A stretch of DNA of 64,000 bases, taken from contig CAYTKQ010000006.1 of NCBI GenBank assembly GCA_964438705.1, forward strand, positions 1 through 64,000, in the 5' to 3' direction. Below the pieces are notes generated by a model. It did no database searches. It was not told the origin of the DNA and saw only the letters and a program-made list of their open reading frames with translations. Source of the stretch: Christensenella sp964438705. GTDB lineage: Bacteria; Bacillota; Clostridia; Christensenellales; Christensenellaceae. Positions 51,697 through 60,318 of the stretch are shown here, piece after piece. How positions within the stretch are numbered: the first letter of the stretch is position 1; the number at the start of each line of letters is the position of its first letter. A program made the translations under genes and the position numbers.

Positions 51697-53355
51697 TCAT
51701 TTCACATAACTCATGTATTCATCGTAATATTTCACGTACCCAACCCACGCATTGAGCAATGAAACCATGCCGTCGATGCGTCGGTTTGATGCAATCTTCA
51801 CCGGCTGTATTGTAGATATGCCGTCAAGGTTTTTCGCTTTTGCGGCTGTGTTGGACAGGCACCACCTAAGCATCGGATTGTTTTGATATATTACCTTGTG
51901 CGCCTCAAGCGCCGCCCCCATCTCCTTCATGGGCTGGCTCCACGTAAATGGGCCCTGCGCAATCCTCTCCATATCGAACCCGTGGTCTTTCATCTCATCC
52001 ACCCAATACCCGGCAAACGCGCGATCATAGCACACCCACAGCGGACGGATGCTGTATTGCGTCACCATGTCGCCGTAAAACCATTTTGTAACATCCGAAT
52101 AATTGACCTGTGTTCCTTCGCAAATCGTCAGCCATCCTTGCTGCGCCCATAATCGATACGGCGCTTCCTTGCTGCCCTGCTTATCCAGAAAAGCCACGCG
52201 GCTTTCCGGTATGAAATAATGCTGCAGCACGTATACGTTTCCATCGTTTGGCTTGCGTAGCAGTATCGTTGCACATGTAAGGTCTGTTGTTGCAGACAAA
52301 TCACACCCGCCAATCGCATAGCTGTTTTTTAAGTAGTCCATGTCCACAACCGTTTCGTTCACGATTGCGTCAAACGACAGCCATGCCTCATTTGTGGTGC
52401 CCGGAATATTAAAATCCTGCGTCAAAACCGTTGGCAGAAACGACGGATCGATTTTCGCCTGCTTCACACAGTCCATTAACGTCTCTATTTTTTTAATTTT
52501 TCCAAGTCCGGGATTTGCCTTTTCCCAACACGTAGGATCGAGCCATTCGTCCTTGTTGTCGAGCTGGTACAACAGCGGCAATATCCTTTCGTTCTCATCT
52601 ACTCCAATTGCAATATCCTTATACATCGCCGATTGCGTATCAAAAAAGCCCTCCCGGAAAAAACCCGCCGATGAAATCAGCCACGCCAATGGTTCATCGC
52701 GCGAATACTGCGATTGCTTCATTTTGTCGTACAGTCCGCGATCACGCGCCTCGTGCCATTCGTCAAGGCTGAAAAAATACGCGTTCAGTCCGTCCATTGT
52801 CTTTGTGTCAGACGCAATCGCCTTGATGTATCCCATGTTGCCCGGGCAATATATGTCCGTTTGGCGCTTCCGCGAAATCCCGCGTATCTCCGGCGACATA
52901 GCACGCATGTTTACAGCTTCATCAAATACCCTTTTTGCTTGATCGAGCTTATTCGCTACGCAGTATATTTCCGGCGCACCCTCTCCGTCTGCAAGAAGCA
53001 TATACAGCTCAACCCCGGCGGTTTCTGTGGATTTCCCGCATTTGCGCCCGCGCACGTCGCCCACCTCTCGGAACCGTCGCAATTTTGAATCGCGCTCGAG
53101 CCATCCGAAAGCAAGCTGTATCTTTGCTTTTTGGAACAATTCCAGCCGCAGCGGAGCGCCTAATCTTCCTTGGCTCGTTTTGCAGAATCTCTCTATAAAC
53201 TCAATCGGCCGCGATCCTGCTTTTTCGTCAAAATAGAAATTCCCCCCGTTCGTTTCCATGAGGTTCAATTCGCGCTCATAGATCGCCTTGATCGTTTGCG
53301 GCGCGCATATTTTTCCTTTTTGGATCGCCTCATAGTATTTTCTTGGATAGTTCAT
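51697..53355 (-). CDS. terminase large subunit (HK97/YmfN type)
   Basis: This 552-residue protein has Walker A GRKCGKST near residue 105, Walker B FFSLDEWHEA near 190, and the nuclease region with GGCDLSATTDLTCA near 355 and a late KAKNLDGI segment. It is of the Terminase_1 type that pairs with P27-like small subunits. It would package and cut concatemers. Confidence 0.88.
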   Translation of the reverse strand: MNYPRKYYEAIQKGKICAPQTIKAIYERELNLMETNGGNFYFDEKAGSRPIEFIERFCKTSQGRLGAPLRLELFQKAKIQLAFGWLERDSKLRRFREVGDVRGRKCGKSTETAGVELYMLLADGEGAPEIYCVANKLDQAKRVFDEAVNMRAMSPEIRGISRKRQTDIYCPGNMGYIKAIASDTKTMDGLNAYFFSLDEWHEARDRGLYDKMKQSQYSRDEPLAWLISSAGFFREGFFDTQSAMYKDIAIGVDENERILPLLYQLDNKDEWLDPTCWEKANPGLGKIKKIETLMDCVKQAKIDPSFLPTVLTQDFNIPGTTNEAWLSFDAIVNETVVDMDYLKNSYAIGGCDLSATTDLTCATILLRKPNDGNVYVLQHYFIPESRVAFLDKQGSKEAPYRLWAQQGWLTICEGTQVNYSDVTKWFYGDMVTQYSIRPLWVCYDRAFAGYWVDEMKDHGFDMERIAQGPFTWSQPMKEMGAALEAHKVIYQNNPMLRWCLSNTAAKAKNLDGISTIQPVKIASNRRIDGMVSLLNAWVGYVKYYDEYMSYVK

Positions 53356-53744
53356 TTTTGCTTTCCTTTGATGAACGCATTGATCGAATCGTCAGGCAGC
53401 TTTGCGCTGTCGGGCATCAGTTTCGCAAGTGCATCGATCGTTGCCGGCAACATCTTTGACCAATATGTGTAAAGCTCCGCCTGCGGACTTTTTTTCGTGC
53501 CCCATTGCTCAGTGCCGTTTTGATAAAACTCGACGTATCCGTTGTTGTTTATGAACTCCTCAAGCTCCGCAAGGGATACAATCAAGAAAGAAGCCCTGTC
53601 TATGAGCTTCTCCGCTAATTTCTTCTTGTTTTCCGGCACGTCTTTGTATAGCGTCTCAAGTGCCTCTTTTTCCGTAGAAATATGCTCTTTTTTTGCCTTC
53701 GCCTCCGCCGCAGTCGGCGGCTTCGTTTTCCTCGGTCTTGCCAT
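53352..53744 (-). CDS. P27-like terminase small subunit
   Basis: This 130-residue helical protein (KTKPPTAAEAKAKKEHISTEKEA, LAELEEFINNNGYVEFYQNG, QAELYTYWSKMLPATIDALAKL) matches the P27 small terminase group. It precedes the large subunit with a 4-bp overlap and follows the HNH region, a common packaging block. Confidence 0.8.
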   Translation of the reverse strand: MARPRKTKPPTAAEAKAKKEHISTEKEALETLYKDVPENKKKLAEKLIDRASFLIVSLAELEEFINNNGYVEFYQNGTEQWGTKKSPQAELYTYWSKMLPATIDALAKLMPDSAKLPDDSINAFIKGKQK

Positions 53745-53837
53745 TACACCACACCCTATCTATATCGTTTGTCAGTTCTTCCTAGGTCCATACAACGGTT
53801 TCCTAAGCCCATCCGCTCATTTGTTTTATGGGGGGAG

Positions 53838-54212
53838 CTACACAATTTTTACTGCCCGTCCCTTCTTCTTGTCGAACGCATATATTTCATACGCACCATC
53901 GTCAACAATACACAATCCGTCATGTATGCCCGCTGCCATCCGACCCTCAATCGAAATTCTGCACTCGTCGTCCACATGCATCGCTTTCAGTTTTACAAAA
54001 TATACATACCTGCCCTCGTTGGGCGAATGCGTTAAGTTCTCGTCTCCCGTATTTCCATCAATGTCTGCGCAATATTCTAATGCCTCTACAATTGCAAAGG
54101 CATCCTCTTTTTGGAACGCTCTGACATCCCCGATGGAATATTCCCCGCTGTCCTGCGCCTTGAGCGCTTTTCTGATCCCATTTGCTATTTCTGATAACCT
54201 ATTTGATTCCAT
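53838..54212 (-). CDS. phage protein of unknown function
   Basis: This 124-residue protein has a helical start (LSEIANGIRKALKAQDSGEY) and a beta-rich end (YVYFVKLKAMHVDDECRISIEG, AYEIYAFDKKKG). No family is recognised. GGTGGGGG serves as ribosome site and it overlaps the HNH gene by 14 bp. Confidence 0.55.
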   Translation of the reverse strand: MESNRLSEIANGIRKALKAQDSGEYSIGDVRAFQKEDAFAIVEALEYCADIDGNTGDENLTHSPNEGRYVYFVKLKAMHVDDECRISIEGRMAAGIHDGLCIVDDGAYEIYAFDKKKGRAVKIV

Positions 54213-54543
54213 GTTTTACCCCCACCAGCATTCCGTTTTCATCGAACATGAACTCGGCTCCGCAGTCCGCATTTTTCCTTCCGTCCTCGAATTGATGAAG
54301 CCTCACATGACAGTCTCGAGACAACGCAATCAGATTGTCCGCGTTCAAAGCTATGCGCGGGTCATGTACATTTTGGGCGTTAAGGTGTATGATGTGATGC
54401 ACCTCGTTTGCAGGAAGCCCGCATTCGCCCTCTCCCGTCAGTTTATGGCATTGGCACGTATACCCATCACGCATTAGAATATATTCTCTCACCCTCGCCC
54501 ACGCTTTGGAATTGTATAATTGCCTCGCCCATTCTTTCGCCAT
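54199..54543 (-). CDS. HNH endonuclease
   Basis: This 114-residue protein starts at the ATG at 54,543 behind AGAGGAG. It has the zinc-binding RDGYTCQC and GECGLPANEVHHIIHLN, then NLIALSRDCHVRLH, an HNH nuclease as found next to terminase genes of HK97-like phages, where it helps cut packaging sites. Confidence 0.85.
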   Translation of the reverse strand: MAKEWARQLYNSKAWARVREYILMRDGYTCQCHKLTGEGECGLPANEVHHIIHLNAQNVHDPRIALNADNLIALSRDCHVRLHQFEDGRKNADCGAEFMFDENGMLVGVKHGIK

Positions 54544-54567
54544 TGTCGGCTCCTCTTTTGCAATCAT

Positions 54568-54831
54568 TTATGCCGGTAGCAGTGCGCTACCTGTCGCCAT
54601 GCCTTCTAGCCTCTGAGTGTTAAGTGCCGTGTTAGGCAGTTTGCACTTCCTTGCATCCACTAAGACCCCATCAATCCACATCAGTTGCGCTACCTCGCCG
54701 ATCCTGTACGTGAGCCCGGCAAACTTCTTGATCTTCTTGGTAGTCTTGCCCTTCTTGACATCGCGGTCGGCCTTGGTGATCGCCAGCGCCGCCGTTATAT
54801 CCAAACAATGGCTTGTGTTGTATCTGTCCAT
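54568..54831 (-). CDS. small phage protein after late promoter
   Basis: This 87-residue protein starts at the ATG at 54,831 behind GGAGGGCGGATTG. It has MDRYNTSHCLDITAALAI and KKFAGLTYRIGEVAQLMWIDG. No family is recognised. It is the first gene after the putative late promoter and hairpin. Confidence 0.55.
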   Translation of the reverse strand: MDRYNTSHCLDITAALAITKADRDVKKGKTTKKIKKFAGLTYRIGEVAQLMWIDGVLVDARKCKLPNTALNTQRLEGMATGSALLPA

Positions 54832-54856
54832 CAATCCGCCCTCCGCTTGATATACA

Positions 54857-54898
54857 AAAAGCAAGAGCCTCTTTTGTATAAAAGAAACTCTCGCTTTT
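54857..54898 (-). terminator. hairpin just after the late promoter
   Basis: AAAAGCAAGAG (54857-54867) pairs with CTCTCGCTTTT (54888-54898), with an inner CTTTT/AAAAG stem. On the minus strand it ends in GCTTTTTG. It lies between promoter and first gene, so it may work as an attenuator that needs read-through. Confidence 0.55.
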
Positions 54899-54908
54899 CG
54901 TCACTATC

Positions 54909-54917
54909 ATATTACCA
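54909..54917 (-). promoter_or_regulatory. putative late promoter (extended -10)
   Basis: On the minus strand TGG directly precedes TAATAT (54,914-54,909). The -35 is weak, so an activator such as the protein encoded at 54,948 could help. It would drive packaging and structural genes leftward. Confidence 0.45.
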
Positions 54918-54947
54918 CATCTAAAACCCGAATTTGTCTTAGACTTT

Positions 54948-55364
54948 TTAAATTTTGATCAAATTTTTCTCACAGGCTTTCAGCGCCGCATAGGTCACGA
55001 TCTCCTCTTTCCAGTTATAGAGCGTACTCCGATCAATGCTCATCCGATCGCATATCCGATAGATGCCCAGCTTCTCAACGTAAATCATATTGATGAGCAT
55101 CCCGATCGGGCTGTCACGATACCGCTCAACCGTGGCCTCCACCACAGCGCACCATTCGACGTTTGCTCTATTTTCCTCAAGGCGTAACACGGTGTTGCCC
55201 GTCCTGTCCCCTGTATCCGTGCCGCGAACGCCCGACGCTTCGAGCGCATAGCTCGCCGCGTCAAGTATATCTGCGCGATCCCGCGCCGCCTGTTGCTTTA
55301 CCTCGCTGTAATGGTAGAAATGCCATTCGATCGTTTTATATATCTTTCTTGAGAATGCTGCCAT
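54948..55364 (-). CDS. ArpU-like late transcription regulator
   Basis: This 138-residue protein has a helical body (LEASGVRGTDTGDRTGNTV, VEATVERYRDSPIGMLINMIY) and a C-terminal HTH (GIYRICDRMSIDRSTLYNWKEE), the layout of ArpU/sigma-like late activators in Bacillota phages. It lies directly before the late promoter. Confidence 0.7.
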   Translation of the reverse strand: MAAFSRKIYKTIEWHFYHYSEVKQQAARDRADILDAASYALEASGVRGTDTGDRTGNTVLRLEENRANVEWCAVVEATVERYRDSPIGMLINMIYVEKLGIYRICDRMSIDRSTLYNWKEEIVTYAALKACEKNLIKI

Positions 55365-55385
55365 ACTATTCTCCTCCTTTTAATT

Positions 55386-56201
55386 TTATTCTCGTTTCCA
55401 CATCTCCACATACAAATAAATACCCGAGACGTATTTGCTATATTTCGGTGTGATGCTTCCGAACTCGTAACCCGGATATGCTTTCTCAAAGAACTCCCGC
55501 GCCGTATCCTCACACGCGGCGATCTTCAACGCCCTGCGTCTGCTGATCTTGTTGTCCGCGACGGTCTCGCGCGATGCCTTGAGGTTGAGGCTGTGGCCCC
55601 AGCGCATGACATTGTTTTTCGGCTTGGAGATGTAGAACGCAACTCCCGCCACGCCCCGCGCGCCGTTCTGCAATTCGCGCACATTCTTGATCCCGCCGAA
55701 CTTCCACATTTTCTCAAGCACGGAGCGATCCGCGCCGCCCGATATGATGAAATGATGGTGATAACGCGTGCCGCCTGTGACATAGATATATTTGAACGGG
55801 ATTCCGATCTTCTTATATTTTCTCGCGACCCTGCGCAGATAATTCACGATATTACGCCGGGCCTGTCTTGGGGTTTCCGGAAGATTCTCTTTGTCGTATG
55901 TGACCGTGCCCCAATAATCCCCCGGCGCAAAGTTTTCCGTCGCGTACCTCACGATCGCCTTTTGCCTGTTCCAATGATTAAGCGCCTCTTGGGATTTCCG
56001 GCTTTTATTGGCTTTTGCCGCCCGAACCTCCGCGCGTGTATTCCACAGCGGGAACACCTCACATTCCAACCGATCCCCGGCCTTGATCGTCTTGCAACGA
56101 TTTTTTGAAAACGCCTTGCCTCTGATGATGTTTTCGATTCTTTCCTCCGGCGTCTCTACCTCGAATACCGATAGATGTGCCTCGCTGCTGTACAATGTCA
56201 C
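55386..56201 (-). CDS. HUH-type rolling-circle Rep-like protein
   Basis: This 271-residue protein starts at GTG 56,201 after CGGAGGACAAGCC. Motif 1 is YWGTVTYDKENLP, motif 2 the HUH box RYHHHFIISG, and motif 3 FYISKP with Y-x-x-K. These are the three motifs of HUH nucleases, as in rolling-circle Rep and microvirus proteins. HUH enzymes nick one DNA strand and stay linked to the 5' end. Such a gene in a long-tailed prophage with no polymerase in the window suggests that it starts replication, possibly by the rolling-circle route; it could also be an unrelated nicking function. Confidence 0.75.
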   Translation of the reverse strand: MTLYSSEAHLSVFEVETPEERIENIIRGKAFSKNRCKTIKAGDRLECEVFPLWNTRAEVRAAKANKSRKSQEALNHWNRQKAIVRYATENFAPGDYWGTVTYDKENLPETPRQARRNIVNYLRRVARKYKKIGIPFKYIYVTGGTRYHHHFIISGGADRSVLEKMWKFGGIKNVRELQNGARGVAGVAFYISKPKNNVMRWGHSLNLKASRETVADNKISRRRALKIAACEDTAREFFEKAYPGYEFGSITPKYSKYVSGIYLYVEMWKRE

Positions 56202-56290
56202 GGCTTGTCCTCCGATGTTGTGTTGAAAGTGGTTGAGATGATAATACGCATTACAAGGATGAAAGGCGGCCCGTTCGCCGCCTCATTTTC

Positions 56291-56674
56291 CTACTTTTCC
56301 ACGATGTCGAATCCATATTTTTCGCGGAAAAGTTTTTGCTTCATTATATAGATGTCTGTCCGCTTGCCCTTCGTGTCTTCTACCGTAAAATGTCCGTCCG
56401 GCCACAGGACCACGAAATCCGCGATATAGACGATCCCGCCCGGCAGATCGAACGGTACTTGCTCAAAAAACCGCGTAACCTCTTTTGCTTGTTCCATCAT
56501 GCGGAGCTCCGCGTAATAGTTGCCCTCTTTTGTGCTGTCAAAACGCTTTCCGTCGATCACGGTCTTTTTGTTGTGATACTTGCTTTCCTTTGGCTGCATC
56601 ATCCGTTCCGGCATGCGGCCCGTTCGGGCATACTCTTGAAACTCTGCTGCTGTCATACGGTCGTTGTCATTCAT
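56291..56674 (-). CDS. DUF1064 nuclease-like protein
   Basis: This 127-residue protein starts at the ATG at 56,674. It has KYHNKKTVIDGKRFDSTKEGNYYAEL-type and YIADFVVLWPDGHFTVEDTKG segments; the D...E-D-x-K pattern fits DUF1064, a PD-(D/E)xK fold nuclease group of phages (DUF1064 is often seen with replication genes). It overlaps the upstream gene by 8 bp. Confidence 0.8.
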   Translation of the reverse strand: MNDNDRMTAAEFQEYARTGRMPERMMQPKESKYHNKKTVIDGKRFDSTKEGNYYAELRMMEQAKEVTRFFEQVPFDLPGGIVYIADFVVLWPDGHFTVEDTKGKRTDIYIMKQKLFREKYGFDIVEK

Positions 56675-57089
56675 CAGCAGGCGCCTCTGATTCTGTTTCT
56701 TCCATAATAACGTCGTCAATGCTCATTTGCTGCTTCTCCAGCTCCCGGAGGATCCACTTATCATTGATACAAATAAGCTCCACATTTTCCTCTTCGATCT
56801 TGCCTTTTTGAGAATCCTCTTTTTTGAGCGTTAGTTTGGTTGCGTAGTCCACAACCGGCATTTTGTAATCAAAAGGTTTTTCCTCAAATTTGTTGTCAGC
56901 ATCGCATACAACAAACCTTGTTTTTGATTCAATGCTGATATCCATTTTCGCGGAAATACTTCCCGAATCTACCGCGCCGGTTTCGATCGCCGTGACCGCA
57001 TCAATGATTTGCTGTTGCATTTCATCCAACAGCGGAGCAAACATTTCCGAGCGAATATCGAGAGACTTTTCTTTCAATTTTTTATTCAT
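56667..57089 (-). CDS. phage protein of unknown function
   Basis: This 140-residue protein has a helical start (KEKSLDIRSEMFAPLLDEMQQQ), a beta-rich middle (ISIESKTRFVVCDADNKF) and an acidic tail. No family is recognised. It starts after the structured element at 57,181-57,310 and a duplicated DNA stretch. Confidence 0.55.
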   Translation of the reverse strand: MNKKLKEKSLDIRSEMFAPLLDEMQQQIIDAVTAIETGAVDSGSISAKMDISIESKTRFVVCDADNKFEEKPFDYKMPVVDYATKLTLKKEDSQKGKIEEENVELICINDKWILRELEKQQMSIDDVIMEETESEAPADE

Positions 57090-57180
57090 TGCCTACTTCT
57101 CCTCTCAACGGAATTGACCAATCCCGCCATTTCCACGAATCCCTGCATGGTTTTCCCTCTTGCGTATTGATATAATAAAG

Positions 57181-57310
57181 TTGGCGGGGCTGTGCCACAA
57201 AGCAACGCACCGGTACTGCGTAGTGCTGTAAGGCACCGCGACGGCAAAACAACCCCAATGTTTACCGCCCAAGGTGTTAGCTACAGTACATATTTTCACA
57301 GCCCCGCCAA
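57181..57310 (-). ncRNA. structured element with nested inverted repeats
   Basis: TTGGCGGGGCTGTG (57181-57194) and CACAGCCCCGCCAA (57297-57310) are perfect inverted copies. Inside, GTACTG-CG-TAG (57213-57223) pairs with CTA-CAGTAC (57281-57289). The nested stems point to a folded RNA or a miniature mobile element (MITE-like) of about 130 bp. It lies between two genes of one operon, inside a segment flanked by a duplicated 37-bp gene end. No known riboswitch was recognised. A long frame through it (57,105-57,419) is not supported by a good start. Confidence 0.5.
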
Positions 57311-57319
57311 AACTTTTAT

Positions 57320-57973
57320 TTAAATCTCCTCCCAGCGGAATCGGCCGAACCCGCCGTTTCGAAATTGTCCGAGTCCCTTGAGCTGTCCATAGTCGAGCGC
57401 CTGTTCTACAATGTCCCACGTCAAAGGCTTGCTCGCCTTGGTTCCCTTATCGTTCAAAAGCGTGATTTCGATCTCGATTTCCCACGGATCCCTTACCATC
57501 TCCGAGCTTGCCAGCGATACGCGCTCGCCCTGCATGGTCAGGCAGCGAAGGGGGCGCTCGTACATCTCGTCTTCTTCAATCAAGGCGGCCCCCTCCCGCA
57601 TGAATGGTACGTATCGCGGCGATACGAATATATAGTTGTCTACCTTCTTTCGCCCCGCGCCCACGCCGTTATCCGCCTTGAGCACGTTTACGCTCTCTTT
57701 CAAGAAACCCTTGATCTGATAATCCAAAAGCATCAGCTCCTGTGTCTGCGGATGCCTTGCGAAAACCGTCGTGCCCTTTTCCTCCAGCGTTACAAAATCC
57801 TCCTCCTCTTTCATCAGTTCATCGCTCGGGGCCTTGGACGCAACGAACTGCGTGAAAATCGCGCTGCTCGCCGGAAGGCTCCCCAATATTTCCGTAATGC
57901 CGATCAGTTTAAATTTTTTCGTTTGAATAACAGGCCCTTGCATCACTTTTTCGATCTTTTTTTCATTTGCCAT
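57320..57973 (-). CDS. phage protein with glycine-rich RAMP-like loop
   Basis: This 217-residue protein starts at the ATG at 57,973, with AAGGAG upstream at good spacing. It contains KFKLIGITEILGSLPASSAIF near the start, the segments KKVDNYIFVSPRYVPF and LRCLTMQGERVSLASSEM, and ends GLGQFRNGGFGRFRWEEI. The last part looks like the G-rich loop of RAMP/Cas6-like RNA-binding proteins. The family is common in Clostridia phages but has no known role. The RAMP idea rests on one loop and may be chance. Confidence 0.65.
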   Translation of the reverse strand: MANEKKIEKVMQGPVIQTKKFKLIGITEILGSLPASSAIFTQFVASKAPSDELMKEEEDFVTLEEKGTTVFARHPQTQELMLLDYQIKGFLKESVNVLKADNGVGAGRKKVDNYIFVSPRYVPFMREGAALIEEDEMYERPLRCLTMQGERVSLASSEMVRDPWEIEIEITLLNDKGTKASKPLTWDIVEQALDYGQLKGLGQFRNGGFGRFRWEEI

Positions 57974-58003
57974 TTTCATAGTCTCCTTCAAAAATTGCCG
58001 TTG

Positions 58004-58500
58004 CCTTTCCATTCTTCACAATGCCTTCGCGATACATCACGACTCTCCAAATCGCATCGCCTTTGCCGTACACAACCATGCCATACCCAACCATGCTTGA
58101 CTGTGCCTTTGCTTTTCCATTCTTCACCCCGCGCTGCTCCGCCTTCGCCACTCTCCGCCCGTCCACGCCGCGCCGATGCTTGGCCTCACTATACCTTTCC
58201 TTTGCCGTGCCAAATACATCCCTGCCACACAATCCCTTTGCTAAACGAGACATTCCATGCAGTGCCCCCGCTTCACCTTGCTCTGCCCGGCCCCGCCCTT
58301 GCTTCTCAAAACCCTGCCTCTCCACTCCTCGCCTTGCCGTCGCCTTGCTTTACGCCGCCTTGCTTCTCAAAGCTCTGCTTCACTCTGCCTCGCCCTGCCC
58401 CGCCTATGCTTACCGCTGCTTCGCGTCGCCTCCGCATTTCCGTGCCAAACCTTACCCTTGCGCCACTTCCCAATGCCCTGCCCTGCCTGTGCCTTTCCTA
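58004..58500. repeat. ~500-bp tract of degenerate short repeats
   Basis: The tract is made of loose 5-6 bp units (CYTGCY on the plus strand, RGCARG on the minus), with strong C/T against G/A strand bias and many runs such as CCTGCCCTGCC. Two longer repeats stand out: CTTGCTTCTCAAA with its flanks at about 58,294-58,333 and again at 58,355-58,393, and TTTCCATTCTTCAC at about 58,006 and 58,114. It covers the gap between the gene at 57,973 and that at 58,452 and also runs into the end of the latter. Open frames through it are low complexity and not taken as genes. Confidence 0.6.
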
Positions 58501-58844
58501 TCTACACGTTTCAATGCGTCTCCGTCGCTTCTCCGCTCAATGCCGATCGCAGCCATGCCATCACATTTTTCTTGCAGCGCTTTGATCAGGAGTTTCCATT
58601 CCTCCATAGGCGTGACGCTGTACATCCTCGCATATTCGAGCAGTGCTTCGGAGGATATGAGCCGCAGACGCACTGTGATCCACGGCCCCCGATCCGCGTT
58701 GATATACTTTTTTTCTCCGATCCCTTCCAGTCGGGGCTTTTTCAACGCGCTTTTTACATCCTCCAGCAAAAACCACAGCGTCCCGGCGTCTTCCATTGCA
58801 CGGATCCCAAATATTCTACCGATCGGAACGATTCGATTTCTCAT
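58452..58844 (-). CDS. short BRO-N-like phage protein
   Basis: This 130-residue protein has FGIRAMEDAGTLWFLLEDVKSAL, which resembles the start of BRO-N antirepressor domains (W-F-x-x-x-D-V), and LLEYARMYSVTPMEEWKLLIKAL. The last 25 residues are encoded by the start of the short-repeat tract (DRKGTGRAGHWEV), so the C-terminus may be an artefact of repeat growth. The role is unknown; an antirepressor-like regulator is possible. Confidence 0.5.
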   Translation of the reverse strand: MRNRIVPIGRIFGIRAMEDAGTLWFLLEDVKSALKKPRLEGIGEKKYINADRGPWITVRLRLISSEALLEYARMYSVTPMEEWKLLIKALQEKCDGMAAIGIERRSDGDALKRVDRKGTGRAGHWEVAQG

Positions 58845-58858
58845 GGCGTCGCCCTCGA

Positions 58859-60190
58859 TTATTCCTCCTCCAGGTAATAGAGCTCGTGCGTCCCGTCGCG
58901 GTATGCCTGTTCATCATCGGACATCTGATAGCCGCATTTGATCAAAATGTCATAGATCGCATCAAGATTCTCATTTTTCACAAAAGCGCCGTTCCAATTG
59001 TGATAGGAGCTGCCTGTCCAATTGATTGCGGTGTATGCCGTAACAAGCAATGCCCGTTCTGGGTTCTCAGAAAATTTTTCGGCTACGATATCATATGGGC
59101 TGATATATTCCTCCGTATCCTCGTCGTCCTCACCCTCATCACAATCGATTCCATACAGCTCACAGACGTCTCCCGGGTCCGCCGTGTCCTCTTCCATGAA
59201 ACGGTTTGCCGCGAAAAGCATGATGTCGCGCCCGTGCTTCTTGTATCCCGGATAATTTTTCACGAATTCGCGGCGCAGCTCATAGGCCGTCTTATTGATC
59301 TCGCCGAGCCGGCTGCATCTCTCAATCCGCTCCTCGCGCTCACGATCCTCTGTTTCATCGTCCTCGGTTTCGTCGCTGTCACCGGCATCAACTTTTTCAG
59401 CCAATAGCCGCACGAGTTCGCCGTCAACCATGTAATAGTATTTCCGTTCCCCCGCGTCCTCCGGCTTTTCGAATTCATTTTCGTTGCCCCATCTATAGAG
59501 TGTACGGACATGAACGAGGTCGCTTGTGTCGTCCGTTTCCTCTGCATACTCCTTTAATTCGTCAACGATCTCCATGACGCGCGCGTTCCATTCTTCGGTC
59601 CTGATTGCATCTTGCAACCGATATGAAAAATTGTTTGTGCCGATGGATTTGAGAACGCTGTTTTTAAGCTCCAGGTCCTTGATCTTGTCGAGCTCCGCAT
59701 AGTCCATGAGCGTCGCGCCCCTGTTCATCGACTCGCGCAGCTGCTCTTGATCCAGTTCAAGCAGCTTGGCGCGGCGGTAGATCGTCGCTTCCGAAAATCC
59801 CGTTTGCTCCGCGATGTCCTTGACGCTCTCGCCGAGATCGAGCATCATTTGAATGCCGTTCACCTGCTCTATGACCGTTAAGTCTTCTCTCAAAAGATTT
59901 TCAAGCAGCATGGTCGCGATCTGCTGTTTCTCGTCCATATCGGAAATCACGCACGGCGCCTCCGTAAGTCCGGCCTCTTTTGCCGCAGCCAAACGACGAT
60001 GCCCGACAATGACGCGATACATATTTTCAAGCGGTTCGCCCGTGACCTCTCCCAAATATGGAACGACGATCAAATTTTGCATGATGCCGTTTTTCTTGAT
60101 GCTCTCGGCCAGTTCTTCGAGGTCTCCGAGGTCCAGCCTCGGGTTCTTCGGATGGGGGTAAATTTTCGAAATCTCAATATTGGTAATCAT
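58859..60190 (-). CDS. ParB-like nuclease/partition domain protein
   Basis: This 443-residue protein has a ParB N-terminal domain (IYPHPKNPRLDLGDLEELAESI, RVIVGHRRLAAAKEAG) and the HTH of ParB (VKDIAEQTGFSEATIYRRAKLL). A long acidic middle (DSDETEDDETEDREREER) and an unrecognised C-terminal half follow. ParB-like proteins in phages may bind origins, segregate DNA or regulate. It begins the longer gene run before the repeat tract. Confidence 0.8.
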   Translation of the reverse strand: MITNIEISKIYPHPKNPRLDLGDLEELAESIKKNGIMQNLIVVPYLGEVTGEPLENMYRVIVGHRRLAAAKEAGLTEAPCVISDMDEKQQIATMLLENLLREDLTVIEQVNGIQMMLDLGESVKDIAEQTGFSEATIYRRAKLLELDQEQLRESMNRGATLMDYAELDKIKDLELKNSVLKSIGTNNFSYRLQDAIRTEEWNARVMEIVDELKEYAEETDDTSDLVHVRTLYRWGNENEFEKPEDAGERKYYYMVDGELVRLLAEKVDAGDSDETEDDETEDREREERIERCSRLGEINKTAYELRREFVKNYPGYKKHGRDIMLFAANRFMEEDTADPGDVCELYGIDCDEGEDDEDTEEYISPYDIVAEKFSENPERALLVTAYTAINWTGSSYHNWNGAFVKNENLDAIYDILIKCGYQMSDDEQAYRDGTHELYYLEEE

Positions 60191-60318
60191 TTCTTTTCCT
60201 TCCTTTGAATCAATTTATTTTTTTACGACGGGCCGGTGAAAGGGGGTTGCCGATCATAAAAGGGTGGTTTATGGATCCGACCCGCCGCAAAATATGTGAA
60301 CGGGATATTCCCGTTGTT

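Noticed and set aside
57105..57419. 104-residue minus-strand frame
   Set aside because: It overlaps the end of the preceding gene in another frame and runs through the inverted-repeat element without a ribosome site.
57963..58325. 120-residue minus-strand frame in the repeat tract
   Set aside because: Low-complexity Gly/Lys/Arg-rich translation of the repeats that overlaps the start of the next gene.
57365..58585. 406-residue plus-strand frame
   Set aside because: It lies opposite real genes and the repeat tract; its Pro/Leu/Cys-rich composition is a product of the pyrimidine-rich repeats.
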